NCBI GenBank assembly: GCA_017385345.1
Contig: JAFNRY010000113.1
Location: forward strand, 1-12,882
Direction of reading: 5' to 3'
Length of the DNA stretch: 12,882 nt
Origin: Kiritimatiellia bacterium
GTDB taxonomy: Bacteria; Verrucomicrobiota; Kiritimatiellia; RFP12; UBA1067
Part shown: one piece after another, positions 1-7,064 of the stretch
How the letters are laid out: each line of letters starts with the position of its first letter
Position numbering within the stretch: the first letter of the stretch is position 1
Position numbers and translations under genes: made by a program
The notes under the pieces: generated by a model
Databases searched by the model: none
The model's input: the letters and a program-made list of their open reading frames with translations, nothing else
Told to the model about the DNA's origin: nothing

Positions 1-1
1 A

Positions 2-505
2 CGCGACCGCGAGACGGCGGAGATAGCGATCAACGCGTCGCTGACTGGCCACATGGTGTTTTCGACGCTGCACACGAACGACGCGGCGGGCGCGTTTCCG
101 CGATTGATAGACATGGGGGTGGAGCCGTTTCTGATTGCGTCGGCGGTGGCCGGGGTGATGGGGCAGCGGCTGTGCCGGCGGCTCTGCCCGGACTGCCGGC
201 GCGAGGTTCCGCTCGACAGGAAGTACTACACGCTTCCGTACCCGCCGGCGGCGGAGACGGTTTTCGAGCCCGTGGGGTGCGACAAATGCACGCGAACCGG
301 CTACAGGGGGCGGCGCGCGCTTTTCGAGGTGCTCGACGTTGACGAGGATGTCGAAGGGGCGATCGTGCGGCGGGAGAACGCGACGCAGATACGCAATCTT
401 TCGCTTTCCAAAGGCATGAAGACGCTGCGCGAGGACGGCTGGGCGAAAGCGTTCAAAGGCGTGACGAGCGTGAAGGAGATAATGCGCGTCACGGAGGAGA
501 GTTGA
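2..505 (+). CDS. gspE: Type II secretion / type IV pilus assembly ATPase GspE/PilB, C-terminal part (5' truncated)
   Basis: This is the last 167 codons of a hexameric traffic ATPase that powers pseudopilus or pilus assembly at the inner membrane. The window opens inside the Walker B block (RDRETAEIA), followed by the His box (LTGHMVFSTLHTNDA), both diagnostic of GspE/PilB. The tetracysteine zinc site of the family is present as two CxxC pairs (LCPDC and GCDKC). The C-terminal helical part follows and ends at a TGA. The Walker A motif and N-terminal domains lie outside the window. The next gene is metabolic rather than gspF or pilC, so this ATPase is either last in its operon or stands apart from the other secretion genes. 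GspE and PilB cannot be told apart from this fragment. Confidence 0.93.
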   Translation, partial: RDRETAEIAINASLTGHMVFSTLHTNDAAGAFPRLIDMGVEPFLIASAVAGVMGQRLCRRLCPDCRREVPLDRKYYTLPYPPAAETVFEPVGCDKCTRTGYRGRRALFEVLDVDEDVEGAIVRRENATQIRNLSLSKGMKTLREDGWAKAFKGVTSVKEIMRVTEES

Positions 506-560
506 ACAGGAAAGGCGGCCGCGGACCGCGCGGGCGCGACAATACGGGGAACAAAAGCAG

Positions 561-2237
561 ATGAGAATAGCGATAGCATCCGATCACGGCGGATACGAGA
601 CGAAAGAGGCGCTGAAGAAGGCGCTCGCGGGGGAGGAGATACTCGATTTCGGGCCGGACGGCGCGGCGCCGTGCGACTACCCGGACTACGCGCAGAAGGT
701 GGCGCTCGCGGTGGCGGGCGGCGAGGCCGACGCGGGAGTGCTCGTTTGCCGCACGGGCATCGGGATGTCGATGGCGGCCAACAGGTTCCAGAACGTGCGG
801 GCCGCGCTCTGCGCCTCGGAGGAGGCGGCGGAGGTCGCGCGCAGGCACAACGGCGCGAACGTCCTGTGCATCGGGGCGGACGTCACGGGTGCGGAAGAGG
901 CGGCGGCGATAGCGAAAAGGTTCATCGCGACCGCGGAGGACGCGGACGAAAGGCACGCCAGGCGCAGGGCGAAGCTCGAGCGCGCGGGACGGCTTTCGGA
1001 CGCGAGCGGGCTGGCCAAGGACGATCCCGAGGTGTTCGCCGCGATAAAGGCGCAGACCCTCCAGGAAGACACCGAGATCAATCTCATAGCGTCGGAGAAC
1101 ACGTCGTCGCGCGCGTGCCGGGAGGCTGCGGGCAGCGTTTTGATGAACAAATACGCGGAAGGCTACCCCGGCAAGCGCTGGTATTCGGGATGCCTTCCCG
1201 TCGATGCGGCGGAGGAGCTGGCGCGCAAAAGGGCGTGCGAACTCTTCGGCGCGGAGCACGCCAACGTGCAGCCGCACTGCGGCAGCGCCGCCAACATGGC
1301 CGTGTATTTCGCCACGATAAAGCCGGGCGACACGATTCTTTCGATGAGCCTCGACCAGGGCGGACATCTTTCGCACGGTTCGCCGGTCAACTTCTCCGGC
1401 AAGATATACAACATCGTCCCGTACACCGTGGACAGGGAGACGGAGACGCTCGACTACGACGAAATCGAGCGGCTCGCGATGGAGGTGAGGCCGAAGATCC
1501 TGCTTTCCGGCGCGTCGGCGTATCCGCGCGCGATCGACTTCAAGCGCATCCGCGAAATATGCGACAAGGCGGGGTGCATAATGATGGTGGACATGGCGCA
1601 CATCGCTGGGCTCGTCGCCGGCGGGGCGCACGAATCTCCCGTGCCGTACGCCGATTTCACGACGACCACGACGCACAAGACGCTCGGCGGGCCGCGCGGC
1701 GGCATGGTGCTGTGCAAGGAGAAGTGGGCCAAGGCGCTCGATTCCGCGGTGTTCCCCGGAATGCAGGGCGGCCCGCTCGAAAACATAATCGCCGCGAAGG
1801 CCGTCGTCTTCCGCGAATGGATGTCGCCCGCGAAGAAGGACTACGCGCAGCAGATCGTAAAGAACTGCAAGGCAATGTGCAAGGTCGTCCAGGATCGCGG
1901 CTACAGAATCGTCTCTGGCGGAACCGACAACCATCTCTTCCTCGTAGATGTCAAGAAGTCGAAGGGGATCACGGGTAAAGAGGCCGCCGCCGCGCTCGAC
2001 GCGGCCGGCATCGTGGTCAACAAGAACACGATCCCGTACGACACCGAATCGCCGTTCAAGACTTCCGGCATCCGCGTAGGCACGGCGTCCATCACGACGC
2101 GCGGCATGAAAGAGGCGGAGGCCGAGACGATCGGCGGATGGATCGCGGACGTGCTGGACGACATATCCGACGAAGCGGTGCGGGAAAGAGTGAGGGCCGG
2201 AGCGAAAGCGCTCGCGACGCGCTTCCCGGTGCCTTGA
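561..2237 (+). CDS. glyA: Bifunctional fusion: ribose-5-phosphate isomerase B + serine hydroxymethyltransferase
   Basis: One uninterrupted 558-residue frame encodes two complete enzymes. Residues 1-~145 are RpiB (ribulose-5-P to ribose-5-P), with SDHGG at 7-11, the catalytic Cys63 in CRTGIGMSMAANR and the RRHNGANVL motif with His96. Residues ~150-558 are GlyA (serine + THF to glycine + methylene-THF, PLP-dependent). They carry the IASEN motif at 176-180, D344 and H347 of VDMAHIAGLVAGG, and the Schiff-base Lys373 in TTTTTHKTLGGPRGG. Each half has about the normal length for its family. The first methionine in the GlyA half is residue 195, after conserved N-terminal SHMT sequence, so no separate glyA ATG is available. 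The ATG at 561 begins the canonical RpiB strand (MRIAIASDHGG), with GGGA about 10 nt upstream. nifS follows after 5 nt. Cytosolic. Confidence 0.95.
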   Translation: MRIAIASDHGGYETKEALKKALAGEEILDFGPDGAAPCDYPDYAQKVALAVAGGEADAGVLVCRTGIGMSMAANRFQNVRAALCASEEAAEVARRHNGANVLCIGADVTGAEEAAAIAKRFIATAEDADERHARRRAKLERAGRLSDASGLAKDDPEVFAAIKAQTLQEDTEINLIASENTSSRACREAAGSVLMNKYAEGYPGKRWYSGCLPVDAAEELARKRACELFGAEHANVQPHCGSAANMAVYFATIKPGDTILSMSLDQGGHLSHGSPVNFSGKIYNIVPYTVDRETETLDYDEIERLAMEVRPKILLSGASAYPRAIDFKRIREICDKAGCIMMVDMAHIAGLVAGGAHESPVPYADFTTTTTHKTLGGPRGGMVLCKEKWAKALDSAVFPGMQGGPLENIIAAKAVVFREWMSPAKKDYAQQIVKNCKAMCKVVQDRGYRIVSGGTDNHLFLVDVKKSKGITGKEAAAALDAAGIVVNKNTIPYDTESPFKTSGIRVGTASITTRGMKEAEAETIGGWIADVLDDISDEAVRERVRAGAKALATRFPVP

Positions 2238-2242
2238 GGCTT

Positions 2243-3430
2243 ATGGACAGCAAAGCAGTATATCTCGACAACAACGCGACGACGCGGACGGCGCCCGAGG
2301 TCGTGGAGGCGATGCGGCCGTTTTTCGGGGAGCTCTACGGGAATCCGAGCTCCATGCACGCGTTCGGCGGCGGCGTGGCGAAGTACGTCGAGCGGGCGCG
2401 CGAACAGGTCGCCGCTTTCATAAACTGCTCGCCGGAGGAGATAATCTTCACTTCGTGCGCGACCGAATCCGACAACACGGCCTTGCGCGGGGCGGCCGAG
2501 TCGAGGCCGGCGGGAACGAAGATAATCACGACCGCCGTCGAGCATCCCGCGGTGCTCCAGCCGTGCCGCAGGCTCAAGGCGCAAGACTACGACACGGTCG
2601 AGCTTCCGGTGGACAAACTCGGGCACATAGACACCGGGCGGCTCCGGGAGGAGTTGAAGGGGACGAAGGACGCCATCGTGTCCGTCATGTGGGCGAACAA
2701 CGAGACCGGGGTGGTGTCGCCGATGGACGAGATAGCCGGGATATGCAAAGAGGCCGGGGCCGTGCTCCACACCGACGCCGTGCAGGCGGCGGGCAAAATC
2801 GCCATAGACGTCGAGAAGACGCCGGTTGACATGCTGGCGATGTCGGGCCACAAGTTCCACGCCCCGAAGGGGATCGGCTTCCTGTACGTCCGCAAAGGCG
2901 TGAAGATGCGCCAGTTCATGCTCGGCGGCCACCAGGAGGGCGGCCGCCGGGCGGGGACGGAAAACGTGCCGTACATCGTCGGGCTGGCGAAAGCGTGCGA
3001 GCTGGCCGGCGAGAGCATGAAGACGGAGAATGCGAGGATCGCGGCAATGCGCGACAGGCTCGAAGCCGGGATTCTCGCTTCGTGCCCGGACGTCATCGTG
3101 AACGGCGACCGCGCCGCCAGACTTTCGAACACGCTCAACGTCAGCTTCTGCTATATCGAGGGCGAGGCCATAGCATACACGCTTTCGGATCTGGGAATCT
3201 GCGTATCCACCGGTTCGGCTTGCGCCTCCGGCTCCCTCGACCCGAGCCACGTGATCAGGGCCATGGGCGTTCCGTTCATCGCGGTCCACGGTTCGGTGAG
3301 ATTCTCCCTGTCGCGGTACAACACGGAGGAAGACATCGATTTCACGCTTGAAAAGCTTCCGCCCGCGATCGCCCGGCTCAGGGAGCTATCGCCTTTCGGC
3401 CCGGGCACGGATCCGACGACTTTCCAATAG
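2243..3430 (+). CDS. nifS: Cysteine desulfurase, NifS/IscS family
   Basis: This 395-residue PLP enzyme removes sulfur from cysteine as a persulfide for Fe-S clusters or other sulfur acceptors. Visible motifs are YLDNNATT at the N-terminus, GNPSSMH at 33-39, EH at 100-101, the cofactor-binding D178 and Q181, and the PLP Lys204 in SGHKFHAPKGIG. The catalytic Cys327 sits in STGSACASGSLDPSHV on the flexible loop of the NifS/IscS group rather than the SufS group. An upstream ATG-less extension of the frame lies inside the glyA half and is not used. The chosen ATG directly precedes the conserved start and has GAGG four nucleotides upstream, overlapping the previous stop region. The 5-nt spacing implies co-transcription with the fused rpiB-glyA gene. 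No NifU, IscU or IscR gene is adjacent, so its acceptor is unknown. Confidence 0.95.
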   Translation: MDSKAVYLDNNATTRTAPEVVEAMRPFFGELYGNPSSMHAFGGGVAKYVERAREQVAAFINCSPEEIIFTSCATESDNTALRGAAESRPAGTKIITTAVEHPAVLQPCRRLKAQDYDTVELPVDKLGHIDTGRLREELKGTKDAIVSVMWANNETGVVSPMDEIAGICKEAGAVLHTDAVQAAGKIAIDVEKTPVDMLAMSGHKFHAPKGIGFLYVRKGVKMRQFMLGGHQEGGRRAGTENVPYIVGLAKACELAGESMKTENARIAAMRDRLEAGILASCPDVIVNGDRAARLSNTLNVSFCYIEGEAIAYTLSDLGICVSTGSACASGSLDPSHVIRAMGVPFIAVHGSVRFSLSRYNTEEDIDFTLEKLPPAIARLRELSPFGPGTDPTTFQ

Positions 3431-3440
3431 GAGCGTACGC

Positions 3441-3803
3441 ATGGACGGAAGGAGAAGGGCAATCGCAACCGTTTTCGCGCTGTCGTTCGCGGTTCTCGCG
3501 GGGGGGTGCCGCAGGGAATACTGGTGCGAATGCACCGTGGACATACCGGGGCTGACGGCGTCGAACGCCAACACCGTGGCCGAGGCCGTGCTTGTTTACG
3601 GGGGAGTCGATCCGCAGTCGCTGAAATGGGATTTCGCCGACAGGAAGCTGACGCTGCGGTTCGATTCGATGAAAGTGGCGCAGACCAACATAAGGATGGC
3701 GATCGAGAAGCGCGGAATCGAAGTGCGCCACCCCGCGAAGACGTCCGGGCCGGCGGGCTACATCGACGAGCGCCCGCCTTCGGTTCCGGCTCCGTCGCGG
3801 TAG
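3441..3803 (+). CDS. Small predicted lipoprotein with a degenerate heavy-metal-associated (HMA)-like domain
   Basis: This is a 120-residue protein of unknown function. A basic N-terminus (MDGRRR) and a hydrophobic segment lead to AGGC with Cys23 as the likely lipidated residue. The -3 position is Ala, so the lipobox is imperfect. Residues ~31-95 read as beta-alpha-beta-beta-alpha-beta, ending in TNIRMAIEKRGIEV, like the last helix and strand of HMA/MerP domains. Where HMA proteins have GMTCxxC, this one has GLTASNA, so both metal-binding cysteines are missing. A CEC pair (Cys29, Cys31) sits just before strand 1. An in-frame ATG at 3348 would add 31 residues without a signal sequence and lies inside nifS. 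The ATG at 3441 is preferred because AGGAG overlaps the nifS stop 7 nt upstream. It is probably co-transcribed with nifS. The HMA relationship is my inference. Confidence 0.78.
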   Translation: MDGRRRAIATVFALSFAVLAGGCRREYWCECTVDIPGLTASNANTVAEAVLVYGGVDPQSLKWDFADRKLTLRFDSMKVAQTNIRMAIEKRGIEVRHPAKTSGPAGYIDERPPSVPAPSR

Positions 3804-4408
3804 CGGACGCGGCGGCCTTCCATCCGCCATTCCCCCGAGGCCAATATGCGCAGCGCCTCCGGATACGCCAGATGCTCCTGGATCTGTATCCGCGCGTGCA
3901 GGCTTTCCGGCGTGTCCCCGTCAAGAACAGGAACCGCCTTCTGGACGATGATCGGCCCGGTGTCGGTTCCGGCATCGACGAAGTGGACTGTTACGCCGGC
4001 GACCTTGCAGCCGTAGTCGAGAGCCTGTTTCCAGCCGGCGACGCCGGGGAACGCCGGCAGAAGGGCGGGATGGATGTTGACCACCCTCTGCGGAAACGCC
4101 GCGAGAAGCTTCGGCTTCACGATGCGCATGAAGCCCGCGAGCGCCACGGTATCTACGCCTTCCCTTTTCAGGATTTCGATGCAGCGGTCTTCGGCCTCGC
4201 CTTCGAGTTTCGTCTTCCAGGGCGAACAGTCGAGATGCATTGCTTTTATGCCGCGCTTCGAGGCGCGCTCGAGTATTTTCGCTCCTTCGACGTCCGCCAT
4301 GACGATTTTGATTTCGGCGTCGAGTGTTCCGGCGTCGATGGCGTCCATTATCGATTGCATGTTCGAGCCGGCGCCCGAACCGAGTATTCCGAGATGAAGT
4401 CTGCTCAT
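3758..4408 (-). CDS. purN: Phosphoribosylglycinamide formyltransferase (GAR transformylase), folate-dependent
   Basis: This 216-residue enzyme transfers the formyl group of 10-formyl-THF to glycinamide ribonucleotide, the third step of purine synthesis, in the cytosol. The sequence shows the phosphate loop GSGAGSN at 10-16, AGFMRI at 91-96, the catalytic Asn111 and His113 in VVNIHPALLPAFPG, and the catalytic Asp149 in VDAGTDTGPI. These correspond to N106, H108 and D144 of the E. coli enzyme. The ATG immediately precedes the conserved first strand. A TATAAT box ends 6 nt before this ATG and no Shine-Dalgarno sequence is present, so a leaderless mRNA is likely. The last 46 nt overlap the lipoprotein gene tail to tail on the opposite strand. 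The C-terminal residues after ~195 are a variable tail. Confidence 0.96.
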   Translation of the reverse strand: MSRLHLGILGSGAGSNMQSIMDAIDAGTLDAEIKIVMADVEGAKILERASKRGIKAMHLDCSPWKTKLEGEAEDRCIEILKREGVDTVALAGFMRIVKPKLLAAFPQRVVNIHPALLPAFPGVAGWKQALDYGCKVAGVTVHFVDAGTDTGPIIVQKAVPVLDGDTPESLHARIQIQEHLAYPEALRILASGEWRMEGRRVRYRDGAGTEGGRSSM

Positions 4409-4414
4409 GTTCCG

Positions 4415-4423
4415 ATTATACCA
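4415..4423 (-). promoter_or_regulatory. Extended -10 promoter of purN (TGGTATAAT), probably leaderless
   Basis: On the minus strand the bases read TGG followed by a perfect TATAAT, and only 6 nt (CGGAAC) separate it from the purN ATG. A start site 6-8 nt downstream of the box would fall on or next to the A of the ATG. No convincing -35 hexamer is seen at 16-18 nt spacing, where the sequence is G/C only. The same TGnTAnAAT form occurs before three other transcription units in the window. Confidence 0.7.
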
Positions 4424-4486
4424 TTTCGCCGTCCGGAGGGGGCGGCCGGGACGGGAAGTCCCGCCGGCGGAGGAAGGCGGGCGGGG

Positions 4487-4548
4487 AAAATAAAAGCCCC
4501 GTGTTGCCGTAGCACAGAATCCCCGGAACCCTCGGTTCCCAATCGGGG
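4487..4548 (-). terminator. Probable intrinsic terminator downstream of pheT
   Basis: Read on the minus strand, a G/C-rich fold is followed directly by C-TTTT-A-TTTT (4496 down to 4487). The local fold has an outer CCCCG (4548-4544) pairing with CGGGG (4501-4497). It encloses hairpin GGAACC-GAG-GGTTCC (4539-4525), and a TGTGC/GCAACA stem with one bulged A closed by a C(UACG)G tetraloop (4516-4502). It lies about 80 nt after the pheT stop and before the purN promoter, where a terminator would be expected. Confidence 0.6.
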
Positions 4549-4612
4549 TCGAAACCCCTTGTCGAAATGTCGGGCGAAGAAATTTCTGCTCAATCCGCGT
4601 GCAACACAGGAC
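4496..4612 (-). ncRNA. Candidate structured RNA in the pheT-purN gap, ending at the terminator T-tract
   Basis: The 220 nt between purN and pheT hold no credible gene. On the minus strand, GTCCTGTGTTGC (4612-4601) can pair with GCAACACGGGGC (4507-4496) over 12 consecutive positions, two of them G-U. That would close the whole 117-nt element and place the T-rich run directly after the stem. Inside are the palindrome AGAAATTTCT, the hairpin GGGGTTTCGACCCC (4558-4545) and the hairpin GGAACC-GAG-GGTTCC. The closing stem competes with the local UACG hairpin for the same 3' strand, so two exclusive folds are possible. It could be a pheT 3'UTR, a small RNA, an attenuator for what follows, or only an elaborate terminator. 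I do not recognise a known family. Confidence 0.4.
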
Positions 4613-4628
4613 CCACGTCGTTTTTCGG

Positions 4629-7064
4629 TCAGCTTTCCCTGACCTCTATGCCTCGAGTCGCCTTCAGGGCGTCCACGATGCGGCGGAAAGTCTGGCCGAC
4701 TTCGTCGTCGGTGAGAGTTCTTTCCGGCGAGCGGAACTCGAGGCTGTATGCGAAAGACCTGCCTCCCGGCCTGTCTTTCGGAGAGAATATGTCGAAAAGG
4801 GATATGCCGGCGAGCAGTTTGCCGCCGTTCTTGCGAACGATCGACTCGATCGCGGCGTTGGAGACGCCGGCTTCGGCGAAGAGGGCGACGTCGCGCCGCA
4901 CGGGCGGGAACTGCGGGGCGGGGGTGAACTTGCCGCGGGAGCCCGCGCCCGCCGCCAGAGGCTTCAAGTCGATTTCGCAGAGGACCATCTGCGAGGAAAG
5001 CCTGTATGGGTGGCGCATTTTCGCGGAGAGCGCGCCGATCGTTCCTGCGGCGCGGCCGTTGATCTTCACGGTCGCGCAAGCGCCCGGGGCGAACGCTGCG
5101 GCGCAGCCGCCGTCGCAGGCGGCGAATTCGACCCGTCCGGCGCGCAAGGCGGCCACGAGCTTTTCGACCGCGCCCTTCATCCAGAGCAGCGCCTCCTCCT
5201 CGTCCGCCGCTTTGCGCCTGCGCAGCGCCTCGCGGCCCACCGGCCCGAAGAAGCCGAGACAGAGCCTTTCGCTTTCGGACGGCGTTCCGCCATTGCGCGA
5301 AAACACCTTGCCGATTTCGAACAGCATGGCGCTTTCCGCCTGGCGGGACGCGTTGCGCCCAAGCGACGAGGCCATCTGCGGCAGGAGGGAATCGCGCATC
5401 ACGGAATATTCCGCCGAGACGGGATCCGGTATCTCCAGCCTAGCCTGCGCGTCGCCGCCGCCGAAGTCGTCGAGCTCTTTGCGCGAAAGGAAAGAATAGT
5501 GCATCGCCTCGGTGAAGCCGAGCGCAAGGCACGCCGAGCGGATGGCGTTCTTGGCCTTGAACGGCGCGTCTGAAAGAGGCGAAATCGACGGAGCGCACGG
5601 CATCGTGTCGGGTATGTTGTCCAGTCCGTAGAGACGGGCTATCTCTTCTACCAGATCGGCTTCGAGCGTCAGATCCCATCTCCAGGAGGGGATGGAGAAG
5701 GTTGCGTTCCGGCCTTCTTCCCCGCCAGTTCTGGAAAGGCCGAGCGATTCGAGCATGCGCACCATCTCGGCGTCGGCTATCGGCATGCCGATGAGCCTGC
5801 GGGCGCGGGCGAAGTCGAGGGATACGTCTGGATTCAGCGGGCGGATGCGCGAATCCGCATCGACCAGTCCGCGGGCGATTTTCGCGTTTCCGTACTTCTG
5901 GAGGAGATGCGCGGCGCGGCGGCTCGCGAAGTCGGCCAGATCCTTGTCCACTCCGCGTATGTAGCGGTAGGCGGATTCGGAGGCGATGCCGAGTTTCGTC
6001 GCGGTGGATTTCGTGGAGACTGGGTCGAAGAGGGCCGATTCGAGCAGCACGCTTTTCGTGCCTTCGGCGATTTCGCTCTCTTCGCCGCCCATTATGCCGG
6101 CCACGGCGTTCGGGCGCGAGGCGTCGCAGATCATGAGCATCGACGGGTCGAGTTTTCTCTCCACGCCGTCGAGCGTCTTCATCGTTTCGCCTTCCTTGGC
6201 GTCGCGCACGACGATTTTGCGTCCTTCGAGAGTCTTGTAGTCGAACGCGTGCATGGGCTGGCCGAGTTCGAGCATCACGTAGTTCGTGACATCGACGACG
6301 AGCCCGAGCGACCGCATCCCGCAAAGTTCGAGCCTCTTCGCCATGAAGTCCGGCGACTTTCCGTCTTCGACGCTCGGCACCACGCGCGCCGTGTAGCGCG
6401 GACATTTCTCCGCGTCCAGGACTTCCACGGATATTTCATCCTCCGCATTCGCGTCGCACTCGGTGAAATCGACGGCGGGGAGTTTTGTCTTGCGGCCGAG
6501 AATGGCGCCGAACTCGCGGGCGAGGCCCACGATCGAGAGCGCGTCCGGCCTGTTCCAGGTAACTTCGATGTCGAAGACGGTCTCCGGCTTGTCGCCGGGC
6601 AGGACGTCGCGCAGGAACGCGCCCGTCGGCGTTTCCGGCGGGAACTCCATTATGCCGTCGTGGTTCCCGCCGGGCAGATCGAGTTCGGCCGAACTGTAGC
6701 ACATGCCGAAAGATTCCACGCCGCGCAACTTGCCTTTTTTGATTTTGAAGCCGCCATTGGGGATGATGGCGCCGATTTTGGAAAACGCCGTCTTGATCCC
6801 CTGTCGCATGTTGGGCGCGCCGCATACGACCTGCAGCGTCTCTTTGCCGTCCGTGACCTTGCAGACGCGCAGATGGTCCGAGTCTGGATGGGGCGTCGCC
6901 TCGAGCACTTCAACGACGACGAAATGGTCGTCGAGAGGCTTGCGTCCGACGGTCTCGATGGATTCCACCTGGAGGCCGGCGCGCGTCAGTTTGGCGGCGA
7001 GTTCTTCCGGGGCTATGTCGTCGATCTTGACGTATTCGTCAAGCCAGCTGAGCGGGAGTTTCAT
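4629..7064 (-). CDS. pheT: Phenylalanine--tRNA ligase beta subunit
   Basis: This 811-residue beta chain belongs to the alpha2-beta2 enzyme that charges tRNA-Phe, and its length is normal for the family. Domains in order are the N-terminal MKLPLSWLDEYV; the EMAP-like tRNA-binding domain at ~45-150 (HPDSDHLRVCKV, then VCGAPNMRQG); the B3/4 editing domain at ~210-385 (VVDVTNYVMLELGQPMHAFD); B5 at ~400-470; the catalytic-like core at ~480-690 (starting EEIARLYGLDNIP); and the FDX-ACB anticodon-binding domain at ~715-811. The ATG is fixed by the conserved N-terminus. It lies 26 nt inside the 3' end of the upstream zinc-finger gene and has only a weak purine-rich stretch before it, which suggests translational coupling. 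The catalytic alpha subunit gene pheS is not adjacent on either side, although pheST is the usual arrangement. No T-box-like leader is present. Confidence 0.97.
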   Translation of the reverse strand: MKLPLSWLDEYVKIDDIAPEELAAKLTRAGLQVESIETVGRKPLDDHFVVVEVLEATPHPDSDHLRVCKVTDGKETLQVVCGAPNMRQGIKTAFSKIGAIIPNGGFKIKKGKLRGVESFGMCYSSAELDLPGGNHDGIMEFPPETPTGAFLRDVLPGDKPETVFDIEVTWNRPDALSIVGLAREFGAILGRKTKLPAVDFTECDANAEDEISVEVLDAEKCPRYTARVVPSVEDGKSPDFMAKRLELCGMRSLGLVVDVTNYVMLELGQPMHAFDYKTLEGRKIVVRDAKEGETMKTLDGVERKLDPSMLMICDASRPNAVAGIMGGEESEIAEGTKSVLLESALFDPVSTKSTATKLGIASESAYRYIRGVDKDLADFASRRAAHLLQKYGNAKIARGLVDADSRIRPLNPDVSLDFARARRLIGMPIADAEMVRMLESLGLSRTGGEEGRNATFSIPSWRWDLTLEADLVEEIARLYGLDNIPDTMPCAPSISPLSDAPFKAKNAIRSACLALGFTEAMHYSFLSRKELDDFGGGDAQARLEIPDPVSAEYSVMRDSLLPQMASSLGRNASRQAESAMLFEIGKVFSRNGGTPSESERLCLGFFGPVGREALRRRKAADEEEALLWMKGAVEKLVAALRAGRVEFAACDGGCAAAFAPGACATVKINGRAAGTIGALSAKMRHPYRLSSQMVLCEIDLKPLAAGAGSRGKFTPAPQFPPVRRDVALFAEAGVSNAAIESIVRKNGGKLLAGISLFDIFSPKDRPGGRSFAYSLEFRSPERTLTDDEVGQTFRRIVDALKATRGIEVRES

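Noticed and set aside
506..560. A G+C-rich inverted stretch between gspE and rpiB-glyA as a terminator or promoter
   Set aside because: There is no T-tract after it and no TATAAT-like box. It contains only a GCGGCCGC palindrome and a weak ribosome site.
489..1934. A 481-codon minus-strand frame opposite the rpiB-glyA gene
   Set aside because: It is a G+C-driven shadow rich in Arg, Ala and His without recognisable motifs, entirely antisense to a certain enzyme gene.
671..1978. A 435-codon plus-strand frame inside rpiB-glyA
   Set aside because: This is the alternative frame of a known gene, with Arg/Gly-rich low-complexity translation and no ribosome site of note.
1901..3289. A 462-codon minus-strand frame opposite nifS
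   Set aside because: The translation is antisense and compositionally biased, and the nifS reading frame is fully supported by catalytic motifs.
4545..4558. GGGGTTTCGACCCC on the minus strand as a possible tRNA T-arm or tmRNA end
   Set aside because: The loop has 6 rather than 7 bases, and no acceptor, D or anticodon arm can be placed around it.
3506..4642. A 378-codon plus-strand frame running through purN and the intergenic region
   Set aside because: It has no motif, no ribosome site, and it overlaps a certain purN on the other strand and the lipoprotein in another frame.
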